Notes under the pieces: generated by a model
Told to the model about the DNA's origin: nothing
Seen by the model: only the letters and a program-made list of their open reading frames with translations
Databases searched by the model: none
Source: Smittia aterrima
Taxonomy: Eukaryota > Arthropoda > Insecta > Diptera > Chironomidae
DNA: 64,000 bases
NCBI GenBank assembly: GCA_033063855.1
Contig: CP093829.1
Coordinates: 7,760,243-7,824,242 of the forward strand
Direction of reading: 5' to 3'
Position numbers and translations under genes: made by a program
Shown here: positions 23,090 through 33,541 of the stretch, one piece after another
Numbering within the stretch: the first letter of the stretch is position 1
Layout: each line of letters opens with the position of its first letter

Positions 23090-25212
23090 TTACTCGCAAG
23101 CGAGTTTCCCATCGAAGCTACTCAGCGCGATTTGAAACGCTTGCAAAGCACATAACGGATATCTAAAATCCATCGTGAAAATGTCATCGGCAGTGCGACC
23201 AAATTGCATAACGATGTACTCCGGATCGCTGTCATGAATTAATTGAAAGTTTTTCACCGACGCCTTCGTCACTCGTCCGTGAAAATTGAGCACGTAAGAT
23301 TGAGTTTCATCGTTCCAAACAGGCGTTTTATTGTGTAACTCAACAACATTGTCCATGTTCTAGAAAACATTAAAAATTTATTACTCAAGACGATTCAAAA
23401 TATACACGCGACTGACCTTTGACTTAAAACTGTCGAGAATTCCTTGCTGTGAATCATCCAATGAGCTTATTTTAACACGTTTGTCTTCATCATCGAGTCC
23501 CGGTATAAGAACAGTCATGTTCCGTGGCCCTTTGAATCCTAGAATATTCGTGTCCTAGTGAAATGAAAGTTTTAGTTTAATGTTTACTCGATCGATAAGA
23601 GTTGAGCTTACGTATATGACGACTCCCATGTCTAAACGTGGGTTTTCGATATTATTCTTCAATCCATTGTCGTACATGAAGAATGTCGTCCCGAAGACGT
23701 TCGACCTCAACTTCCCTACAAATCCATCTGTTTGACGACTTAAGTCAGTTGGGTCGGCACTGATCACGTAATTTGAGGTTTTACTCTTCTTACGCTTTCG
23801 ACCTGCAATCACAAATAATTATCGCATGGTTGAGAATTAATTAGCAAAGTCATGAAGAGTCGGAAAGCTCACCAGCTAATAGAAACACTTTTTTGCCTGT
23901 GTCACGCTCTAGATGAAGATAATAAATCGGGAATAGTCCGCGATCCATTCCTTTCTTGTCTCTCGTTATTCTTCCTTTGTAGAGAACTCCTTGCTTGCCC
24001 GGTTGAAGCACCCACTGCTCAATACTTCCAGTGACATCACCTTCAACCTCATTCCCATTGCTGCTTGTGTTACGACTACTCGACGAGTCCGGTTGATTAT
24101 CGATTGGCGAGAATTCTGTTTTTTGAGAGATCGCAATGTTGTCAGGCAGAATGTCGATGGGTGAACTTTCTTCATCCTCACTGTCATGTGAATTAAGCGA
24201 TTGATTGCGTTGTATTGTTTTATCTACGTTGATAAGAAATAAAAATAAACCGTTAACAAAAATGAAATTAAATCTTAATTGCCCGACAATTTATTGCAGC
24301 GAAAGCAATCGTCACCTTTATCACGCGTTAAATAATCAACTTACCCTTAAACGAATACACTTCAGTTGATGTGTGACTGGGGCTAATCGATGACGTTAAT
24401 TTTGATTCCAGCACCTCGATCGCATCTGGGTCGTTGCTCATGAAGTTCATTGGACCTTCGGGTAAAGCACATCGATTGAATTATTAATGATGCAGTAAAC
24501 AGGGAACAATCAAAATGTTTCGTAAATTGTTTTATAGAGAAAATGATTTCATTGTTTGACGTTAATAACGAAACGTTCCATTCGAAATATGATTTAGGTT
24601 CTTCGCTCGTATGCATTTCATTATTTTCAATGTCAAAGAATCGTCCCAAGCATTCTTTCCTTCTCAGAAATACGTCGCGAGAGAAGCATCGATTCCGAAT
24701 ATGAGGCATTCGAAATAATGAATAAATTACCATTGTAGGCATGGATTGCCTCCTTGTTTCCATCGCTGCGCATTATTTGCAAGTCCGAGGCTCGAATATG
24801 AGGAGCTTGCTGTCGCTTCTGTTTTATTTGCTGCTCCAGAATTGACCTCTAAAGACAGAAGGAGAATGAAGAGAATTGTAAATCAGACGAGAAGATATTA
24901 GTCAACACGACACGGCCGCGGTTGTTGATCGCGATAATCGAATAACTTTAATATCTTTGTTTGATCACAAATAATTGCTTCCATGGTGTTCAATTCTTTT
25001 TTGGAAGTAAAACTAAATTATTCAACATTCGGCGACGAAAGGCCATTCCAATTTCGATTTTTCTTTCGTCGCCTTTCACTTCTTTTCCTTCACCATGGAA
25101 AAGCCCCACAGAAAACAAAATTTTCCCTCCGCACCAAAAAAACGAATGAAAGAAATGAATTTTTTACTTGCTGTTCCAATTTTTGATTCCTTGAAAACTG
25201 AGTTCCACTCAT
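23090..25212 (-). CDS. ktub: King tubby (Tubby/TULP family)
   Basis: Seven exons read leftwards: 25168-25212, 24731-24848, 24345-24455, 23873-24223, 23612-23802, 23417-23554 and 23090-23359. All are in phase, giving 407 residues. The short N-terminal region contains RNQKLEQQ, IKQKRQQ and HIRASDLQI, resembling the TULP3 segment that binds IFT-A. The tubby beta-barrel covers about residues 150-407, with GVLYKGRITRDKKGMDRGLF, KSKTSNYVISADPTDLSR, DTNILGFKGPRNMTVLIPG and the C-terminal signature NFHGRV...ALSSFDGKLACE. Tubby proteins bind PI(4,5)P2 through this barrel and act in ciliary membrane trafficking and rhodopsin endocytosis. The first exon was placed because its ATG frame ends in phase at a GT and joins to a TULP-like sequence. 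The initiator is therefore less certain than the rest. Confidence 0.93.
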
Positions 25213-25791
25213 TGTTAACTTTTATCGTTTGCTTCAATCGAATGCTTATCACTAAAGGTAAGGTTTGTGCACTTATGTGTTTCTTAATTAGACATTTTCA
25301 GTTTTAACTTTCCGCGAGAACTTTTCTCAACAAACAAAACGAAAAACACTTTGATCGCAACTAGCATAACACAGACTATGTTGCTGGTTATCGATTGAAA
25401 TGGGCAATGCGACTTGTACAGTGGAGCGCTTGAAAGTGTCTTGCACAAAAAATTCTCCTACGTTAGGAAATCTAGTACAAAAGTTTCCCATGCCGCTAGC
25501 CCATCTATCCAGTTCGTTTTTAAAAGTTATTCAATCAGATCCGAGAATTTTGTTTTTAATAATTGTGTAAAAAATATTTCTCAAACGTTATTGATGTGAT
25601 TGATTCGCGAAATTTAATCAACGCCGCAAGTTTTTTATTATTTAACAATTGCTAATGGATTAGAGCTTTAAGCAGCAGCCTTTGCAATCTTTATTAAATC
25701 TTTCTGAAATTTCCCCGATTTCCGAGAATTCCAAACGACGTAGAAAAGGGGAAATTTTTTTGCTACTAATCAAAGTAAAGCTTTAATTACG
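24849..25791. other. 5' ends and shared upstream region of king tubby and the sugar-transporter gene
   Basis: This contains king tubby intron 1 and its first coding exon (25,168-25,212), then about 580 bp of non-coding sequence separating two divergent genes. No TATA box or paired Inr/DPE was recognised. The spacing suggests a shared bidirectional promoter region. Confidence 0.4.
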
Positions 25792-27070
25792 ATGGATCGC
25801 GAGAGTGAGTTTGCTGACAAAGTGGAAAAAATTAAATGTTAAATTGATTATTTCTCTTCTTCAGAATTACTTCGGATTCGAGCGAAATGCAAAAAGTTTT
25901 TTGTGTACATGAAGATTATGAGTTTAATTGTTCTCACTTTCCTTTATCTTCAAAATCAATTCTTCGAAGCTGATATCTCGTCAAGTCTCATAGTTCCTAA
26001 AAGTAAGTGAATCACTTTAAAATATCGATCGCGAATAATTGATTTTCTCTTTTTTAGTAAACGCTGTCGCTGGAATATTTCAAATCCTGCTGTTCACCTT
26101 CTTCATTTATTTTGAAGAGGGCTCCGTAGCTGCTCTTAAACACAATGTCAACAAACACATCTTTCAAGATATGAAAACGACTTTCAAGATGTCGATTCCT
26201 TCAATATTCCTAATTCTTCATAGCGAGTTCTTTTTGGTAGCATCGAAGATTCTTCCTTATCAATCGGCATCAGCTGGGAATTACTCAATCATCGGCGTGG
26301 CGATTTTTACAGTCCTTGTGCTCAAAAAACGTTTCTTCCTATCGCAGGCGACTGCAATTTGCTTCATTGCCAAAGGTCTCGACCAATTTCCTCTTGAGCA
26401 AGTTAGAATTGATGTCGCTGGAGCAGCGAATGACTCACTCATCACGTTTTATGGACATTTCTCAATCGTCTTAGCAATTCTTTGCTATGGGTTGAGTTAT
26501 GTGATCCTTGAGAAAGTTCTCAAGTCTTCAGATGTCTCACTTTGGATTAGAGGCATTCAACTTAACTTGTTTACTGTGCCATTATCTCTACTTGTAAGCT
26601 ACTCAAATGACTGGCTGAATGAAGGACCGCAAGCCGGATTCTTCGACAGCTTCAACATAATCGCTTGGTTCTTCATCGTTTTTAAAATTGCTCAACAAAT
26701 GATGGAACTCTTCGTTATAAAAGTAGCTGACAGTCTCTACCGATGCATCGCTCTCTCAACGGCGTTGGTTGTCATCGGAGTTATGAAGCATCCGTTCAGT
26801 TTTGAGGTGTTGGCTGCAGAGAGTCCAGTTAAGCTTGGCACTGGATTAGTTTTTGCTGGAACTTGTTTGTACATTATATTGGATAACTGTGGCTGGAACA
26901 AATGGAGTGAGGATCCTGAAGTAGAATCGGATGAGGAATACAGAGAATCGCCAGTAGACTACAATGAAACATTAGCAAAAGGATATCAAACCGTTCAAAC
27001 GGTTTCATCGACTGTATCAAACGCTGATGCCTTTGTGAATCTTATCGACGAACAGACTAGAGAGTCGTGA
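25792..27070 (+). CDS. SLC35A-like nucleotide-sugar transporter, divergent
   Basis: Three exons, 25792-25804, 25865-26002 and 26058-27070, give 387 residues. The first coding exon is only 13 nt (encoding MDRE plus one base). About ten hydrophobic segments, the order of loops, and motifs such as NAVAGIFQILLF, SASAGNYSIIGVAIFTVLVL and CFIAKGLDQF resemble the SLC35A group (CMP-sialic acid / UDP-galactose / UDP-GlcNAc transporters) of the Golgi membrane. The sequence is clearly diverged from well-known members, and the substrate cannot be stated. The acidic hydrophilic tail (about 305-387) is cytosolic by family topology. AATAAA lies at 27,160-27,165. The gene converges on NOM1, and the two 3' UTRs probably overlap. 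Confidence 0.7.
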
Positions 27071-27120
27071 ATATAGAAAAACTAGAATTTCTTTCTCCAA
27101 TCTTGTGATTTTCTCAAACA

Positions 27121-27165
27121 TTTATTTTTCTATAATCTTCCTTTGAAACACTTAAGAGAAATAAA
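27121..27165. terminator. Opposed polyadenylation signals of two convergent genes
   Basis: The plus-strand AATAAA at 27,160-27,165 serves the sugar-transporter gene. The minus-strand AATAAA (TTTATT at 27,121-27,126) serves NOM1. The signals have passed each other, so the two mature 3' UTRs would share about 40-60 bp as sense and antisense. Confidence 0.5.
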
Positions 27166-27194
27166 TTTAAATTATAATTAAATGAAACTTGAGC

Positions 27195-29987
27195 TCAATA
27201 ATGTTTCGTCATAAGAAATTTATCTGCGAGTTGCATTCGACTTTTCAGTTTTGTCATCTGATCCTCGGAAATGTTGATTTTCTTCTCATCTTTCATGAGA
27301 AAAACTTTCATAAAAAGTCGCAATTGATCTTTGAATGGATTCAGTTTCGAGCTTGGCGCAATTCTCTCGAAGATTTGATGGAACTTTTCTTCTTCGATCA
27401 GCAGCAAGCCCAGCAAAACTTGACGAAGAAATCGTTGAGTTGTCTTCTCAATCTCACTGAACTCGATAATCTTGAGAACAGACATTGGCATATTTCCATT
27501 TTCTATCAAAGAAATCACAAGTCGTGCCAAGTTGCTGACTTGTTTAATGGATAGACTATTGATGTCTTTAATTTTGTCCCAAAGTGTAAATTGTAATGCG
27601 AGCAGGAACTTGCGGTTGTGGTCACAGAACTTTTGGGAAATGATGCTGTAGTAAGGATTGTATTCCTTCTCGGAGAGACAGCAATGAACGATGACAGAAA
27701 CGATAGATCGCTCGTCTTTGACAGTTGAAACAATCTTCTCGAATGCATCTAAATAATCCTCTGCAGTCATGAGAATGTAGAAAACGTTCTTCTTGTCGTC
27801 TGTGTTCATTCGTTGTTTTCTGGCGAGTTCAAAGATTTTCTGACGTTGAGCATCTTCAGCTGAGTCGTTGGCGGCCTTTCCTTTGTCCTCAGCTGCGGAC
27901 TTTTCATTTCCAGCCCAAGCAGATCCAACCAGCCACCATTTTCCTCTTTCATCAGCATTCAAAACGTCGTCCATGCTGATTGCGAGAGTTGTGATATATT
28001 TTCCAGCTCGCACGAATTGTTTCAGGAGTTTTCTAAAGTGTTCAACGAGTGACGGGTCAAACTGTGGAATTTTGTTGATGTTATTGTTCTTGAGTGCCGT
28101 AAGAATATCCAACATAAACATGACACGTGAGTTCTTCGCATTATCTTCACCTGCAACGTTTGCCAACTTTTGAACTTTGATAATAAATCCTTTCAGCATA
28201 AGTGGGTCGTCTTTGCGAAGGAGGAAACCAATTGAGCGGAGCACAAGGAGAGTGCATTCGATTCTCTTCTCCGTCATCTTCTCACATAATTTATCTAACA
28301 TTTCGTAGATGAGACTATGTTTGAATAATCGATAAGTGTACAAATGGCAAATTATGAGAATGATGTTGTCCAGTGACTTATCTTCGACTTTGAACGAGTC
28401 GATGTGTTTAAACATTTCATCAAACTTCTCGATGATGATTTGTAAGAAGAAAGCTCCGATTTCACTTCCGATATTTGCATGGAGAGTTGCGATTAACAGC
28501 GTTTGCTCAAGCACAAGACGTTCGACAGCAAGAACATTGGATACAATCGAATCTGTAATGACTTCTGTTAGAGTTGAGTTGACGTCGTGACGAGCATTCG
28601 TGCCGTACATATTCTCGATGTCAATCGTGATTCGATGCAAATTAGACTCAGCTAAACGATTAATTTGTCCCTTGATTTGTCGCTTCAAGTTTTGTAATTT
28701 CTCTCGACGTTTGGGGTCGTCTTCAGCATCTGCTGCTTGTAATGATTTACGCATGTGAGGCGGAACATATTTGGTTGCATCTTCTTTAATCAAATTTCCC
28801 GCTCTATCTCTTTTTCTGCCATAAATATCTTCCCATTCGTCAGGCTTCTCATTTTCAATTTCATTCTCGGAATTTTCTTCGCCTTCAGTTTGATTATCTT
28901 CTTCATTGCTTAAACCCTCCTCCTCTTCTTCTGAATTCTCTTCGTCTTCATCATCGACGAGTGGCTCTTCATCGCTATCAGCTTGTACTTCAAACTCACT
29001 GTCTTCTGAATCAGATTCAATGGCAGGAGCTTCGAAGGAAACTTTCTTCTTTTTGCCTTTAACTTTTCGTGAAATCTCCTCAGGCGCGTCATCACTGTCA
29101 TCTTCAGAATTGTTTGAGAGTTCTCCGTCTTCACTTTCTAGCTCTGAATCGCTTCCTTCACAACTGTCGGCTTCATAATTATTGAAGAAATCTTCGTCAT
29201 CTCCAAAATATTTCTTCTCGACTTCTTTAAGTTTCTCAGCGCGTTTCTTCTCTTTGACGTCAACTAAAGGCTCCTCCGATATTTCTTCTTTCTTAGGAAC
29301 AGCTTTGGAACTTTTCTCAAGCTTTCTTTTCTTTTTCTTGTTGCCTACAGCCAAATCAAAGTCTTCATCAAAGTCATCGTCTGACTGACCTTGTTCAACT
29401 TCTTTTGCAGCTGAATACATTTTCTGAATGCTCTCGTCAGTACAAAGCTCCAAAAGATAATCCAATCCATCACTAAACTTTGAAACGACTGTCGAACCAT
29501 CTTTTCGCTTTCGTTTGTTTAATTTCAAGAGTTTCTCGTATTTGCTGATGATTTTGTCTTCCTCTTCGTTTTGTTGTTGAAGCTGTTCTACTCGACTATT
29601 CTTGATTCCATCGAAATATTCTTTTTCTATTTTCTTTTCGCGTTCGAGATGTTGTTCAAACTTATCCACAGGTTGCTTCGAAGCTTTTTTCTTAGGTGCT
29701 GCCGGCTTTGCTTCTTCATTGTCGCTGAAGTCAGATGGAATTTCTTCGTCGTCTTCAAATTCCTCGTCATCAGCTTCTTCATTTTTGCCCTTCGGTTTCT
29801 TTTCTTTATCTCCACGCTTTCCTTTCTTGGAGCTATGATAGTTGTGTCGATTTACTTTCTTTTGCTGTCGCTTTTCTTTTCGAAGATCTTTGCGTGACTT
29901 TTGCTCTTTCTTCTGACGCCGTTGAAGTCTACAAACACAAAATTATTAGAGAACTGTTACTTATCTTCAATATATGACTTACTTCAT
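27195..29987 (-). CDS. NOM1 / Sgd1-like nucleolar MIF4G-domain protein
   Basis: Two coding exons, 29983-29987 (ATG plus two bases) and 27195-29928, give 912 residues. The N-terminal third is highly charged, with the family-like segment SRKDLRKEKRQQKK and long Asp/Glu tracts. The linker KYVPPHMRKSL precedes a MIF4G domain (about residues 410-620, starting near LQNLKRQIKGQINRLAESN), and an MA3 domain follows (about 680-800, starting near RQKIFELARKQRMNTDDKKN). NOM1 acts in the nucleolus in 40S ribosome biogenesis and recruits PP1 in mammals. The start was chosen at an ATG at the very end of a short exon preceded by a TTTCAG acceptor. A 5' UTR exon therefore lies further upstream, and an upstream in-frame start cannot be excluded. 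Confidence 0.9.
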
Positions 29988-30689
29988 TTTGATTTGTGGC
30001 TTTGAACGAGCTGAAATAATTTAATTTCAATTTCCACGTGCGATGTCGATCAAAACAACATTTAGACGCGTTCAATGTTTCAAAAAACTTTTCAAGCGGC
30101 AAATTTCTGGAATGAAATATTGAATTAATAAGATTGTAATCATGGGAATTGAACACGGATTAATGACTCTATTCTTAATGATATTGTCTCATACGAATTT
30201 CTTTTGTCATTTCCAAAAAGGAACTCTCATGAAAACAAGAAGTTTTCATGGGCTCAACTCTTTAGTAAAACCTTTTACTTGTATAATCATAGACAGAATC
30301 TTTAGGAGAAGAAGGATAGAACGAGATTTCTTTTATAAATACTCACATCGGCGTTTTGAAGCTTCAGTACCGGCGTCTTCAAGTTTTCTCTAATTTGATG
30401 ATTTCGTTCCTTTTGACCAGTTTTGTTGTCTTCTTCGGTAATCCTTTTATAGAACTCGTTTTCACATATCGTTGATTGCAATTAGAATCAGTTTTGCTAC
30501 TCATCTTAATACTTTTTTTTTCTTAAATTTTGTCTTCTTTCACTAATTTCGAAATGTTGAAGTAAGAAAGGTTTCGACTCGTTCAGTGTCCTCGAAAATT
30601 GTAAACAAAATTCCCGCCGGCAACATTTTGCGTTTTCCTCTAATTCTGTACATTGATTTCATCTAAGCTTTATCAACAATCATCAAACA
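29988..30689. other. Shared upstream region of NOM1 and MGME1
   Basis: About 700 bp between two divergent genes. On the minus strand a TTATTTCAG acceptor (next base 30,010) and a possible donor near 30,347 outline a NOM1 5' UTR intron. A short upstream frame of about 42 codons begins with ATG near 30,503 on the minus strand and stops before the donor. On the plus strand a TTCAGTG initiator-like motif (A at 30,585) precedes MGME1 by about 100 bp. Confidence 0.4.
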
Positions 30690-32141
30690 ATGTTCAGGTA
30701 ATTGGTTTTTGGTGAACAAAGGTAAAAGATTTTAATTCAAAATATTTTTTTAGGGGAATTAAAATTTTGCACAATTTTGTTTCCATCCGCGAACTTGCAA
30801 TCAAGATAACTCAAGTTGAAAAGATCAAATCGCTTTCAAAAGCAGATAAAATGAAGAAACTTCATTACGAGAATAAATATCTGTTTGGATCGAAGGTTAA
30901 AGAAAAGAAGAAGTCGGAAGAAATAAAGGATCCAGCGCCAGTTGCTACGATCCCAGACAAGAAAAGCGACAAGGATTTCTCATCTGAAATATATTGGACT
31001 TGCCTTCACGTACCAGAAGTTCAAGACTTTACTAAGAAAGAAAAGAAACCGAAGAAGGAGCCCAAACCTAAGAAAGAACCCAAAGTTAAGACATCAGACG
31101 ACAAAATAAAAACGCCGAAAGCAAAATCAAAGAAGACATCGAAGTCTGACGATGTTGTCTCTGAAGATCTGCCTCCGAAAAAGACAAAGAAGGCTTCAAA
31201 GAAAGTAGCAATTGAACCTGATCTATTGAGTTTAGAAGATGAAATTGATAGAGAAAATCTCAAAAACCCTTCGATTGAATATCTCAAACCTGTTGCTTCT
31301 GAAACTATTGAAGAAACTTTCGTTGAAAGAGAAATTCCATTTAAGAATGAACAACTTCGGTCAATCACAAACTTCCCACTTGTATTGAGCTCAAGCCAAA
31401 TAGTTAGCTCGTTCGATTCAAATCCTTTAGATTCAAAGATTTATCTTCCAAGTGTCAGTAAAATTCTTCAAGCGACGATGCCACAATCGTCAAGACTAGC
31501 TCTCATGCAATGGAAGAGCCAGAAAATTGCAGAGCTCGGACTCGAGGGATTTGAGATTATGCAACAATGTAAGAAAGTTATGAAACTCTTTTTATATTTT
31601 CTCATATAAATTTATTACAGCTCATCTGAATCGAGGAAAAGATTTCCATCAGTGCCTTCAGTCTTATTTCAAAGGACAAATAGTTGAGAAATCAGAAATC
31701 GCGCCAGAAGTTGCTGAGATATGGAACAGCATTGAACCTCTTCTTTGTGACTTCAAGACTCCAGCAACTTTGGTCGAGGAGAAGATTGAACATCCATATC
31801 TCAAATATCAAGGCATCGTCGACTGTGTCGGTTTTCATAATTCAACGCTTTGTGTTATCGAATGGAAAAAGTCTGATCGCCCAAAGAAACAACTCAGCTT
31901 AACTTACGACGCACCAGTTCAACTTTGTTCTTACCTCGGAGCACTCAACGCATCACGCGAAGAGTTCCAAGCAAATCCAATTAAAACAGGAGTCGTCGTT
32001 GTTGCTTATCATGACGGTCGAAAGGCAGATCTGTTTGAACTAAAAGAAAACGACATCAAGAAGTATTGGAACTTGTGGCTGCATCGTCTTCAAGATTATT
32101 GGGTTGGATACCGAGACAACACATTGCCTGAGAAAATCTAA
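30690..32141 (+). CDS. Mitochondrial genome maintenance exonuclease 1 (MGME1)
   Basis: Three exons, 30690-30697 (8 nt: Met, Phe and two bases), 30754-31568 and 31621-32141, give 447 residues. The C-terminal half is a PD-(D/E)XK nuclease: GIVDCVGFHNSTLCVIEWKK carries Asp 342 and the E-W-K core (Glu 355, Lys 357), followed by QLCSYLGALN and GVVVVAYHDGR. MGME1 is a single-strand-specific exonuclease of the mitochondrial matrix that trims 5' flaps during mtDNA replication. The core is E-W-K here where vertebrate MGME1, as recalled, has D-W-K. Both fit the superfamily consensus. The N-terminal half has a Lys/Pro-rich insert (about residues 70-150). A basic start (MFRGIKILHNFVSIREL) would suit a mitochondrial targeting peptide. 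Confidence 0.88.
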
Positions 32142-33541
32142 TTGTTAAGAAAAATCGAAGCATAATAAAATTGAAAATTCAAGGAATGTCAAAGAAATAT
32201 TTTAATCTGTTTAACAGACCCATCACAGCTGATTCATCTCATTTAACTATAACAAGCGTACAATGTTTGTGACACGAGATGAGTCGTTTAGCTTTGGATA
32301 CACTTGTGAACGGCGCCAAAAATTTTATTCTCTTAATTAGATTTGAAACGCTTTTGATTGATGGGGTTGATCTGGATTGTTCGTAACGAAAAAAACAAAT
32401 ATCTCGACTGCGCTAAATTTGTGCCAATTGAACTTTTCTCGAATTCGCGAAATTGATTTTGGAGCTAACGACCGCTTGTAACAGATACGAATATTTCAGG
32501 AAATATTTCTCAATTTGAGGGAGTCTCCTACATTCCTGAAGCAATTAAAATTCCGCATCAGTTCCAGTCAGAGATATACGAGCAATCAAGAGAGCGTCTG
32601 TTCATATCCACTTGCTCGTAAAAAGAGATCCGTTCATTTGTCGTTGACAATGTGGGTGAAAATTATTTGAATGCGATTTTAGTTCTCTTCCGGATGAGAA
32701 CATTTACAACCCTAATGACAGATTGGTAAAGGTCAATCCGATTAGCTTTGTTTGTTAATCCACTGCATCATACGAACATTCATCTGGCGTTCGAGTTTTC
32801 ATTCATGACGGCGATGAAAATTTATTCGTTTTTCATCAACACACGAAGCGGAAAAGCTGCTTGAGTCGTCAGACCATCAATTGAAACTCTTCTCGCGTGT
32901 CTTCTATTTTTAGACATTTTATGGAGAGATTTTGACAAGGTCACCGCGACTGATGCCAAAAATCTTATAAACTATCAGCTGCGAACTCGCGAACTAGTTC
33001 GTCAACAAACACTCGAGTTACGATACCTTCTCGAATCCTTTAATAACAAACCGTCTCATTATTTTTCTCCGTCTCCGCTTTCCTCCTATTTCCGCTTTGT
33101 CCTAAACCAACAGCAAACCCATCAACTCCCATTCGTCTGTTACAAAAGTTTTTCGCTACAGTCGAGAGCATCTCCGTCCGAGATGAAAAGAGACACAGAA
33201 GAATCAGACTTGAAATAAACACAACAAAAAGAGTCGAATGAAGAAAAATAAATCGAGAAAAGAGTTTTCAGTTTGCTTTTGATCGTTCAGCGTTAAAGAT
33301 CGTTTGCTGTTGAAGTCGTGTGTCGGCAATTTTTTTTAAAAAAAGAAATACTTTTTCTGATCTCGCGCGGATCTTTTGATCTCCCATCCACGCCTCGAAA
33401 ACTTTTTTTCGCGGCATTTGTGTGAAATAATTCATTGCAGTCTGTGCTTAATTAAGTGACGCATTGTCGAATGCATTCGATGATGTTGTGAAAAGTTTAG
33501 TTCTTTGAGATATTTGAAAGGAAAATAAAGAGTTTGCCAAG
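32142..33541. other. Intergenic region and 5' leader of the Eiger-like gene
   Basis: About 1.4 kb without a credible coding frame. The last 270 bp form the likely 5' UTR downstream of the Inr/DPE at 33,270. The rest shows no recognised element. Confidence 0.4.
33267..33302 (+). promoter_or_regulatory. Candidate Inr + DPE core promoter of the Eiger-like gene
   Basis: TTCAGTTT with A at 33,270 is a full match to the initiator consensus TCAKTY. AGATC begins at exactly +28 (33,297) and matches the downstream promoter element core RGWYV. It is TATA-less and gives a 5' UTR of about 270 bases before the ATG at 33,542. Confidence 0.5.

Noticed and set aside
28906..29178. Ser-rich plus-strand frames opposite NOM1
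   Set aside because: They are antisense of the Glu/Asp (GAA/GAT) tracts in NOM1.
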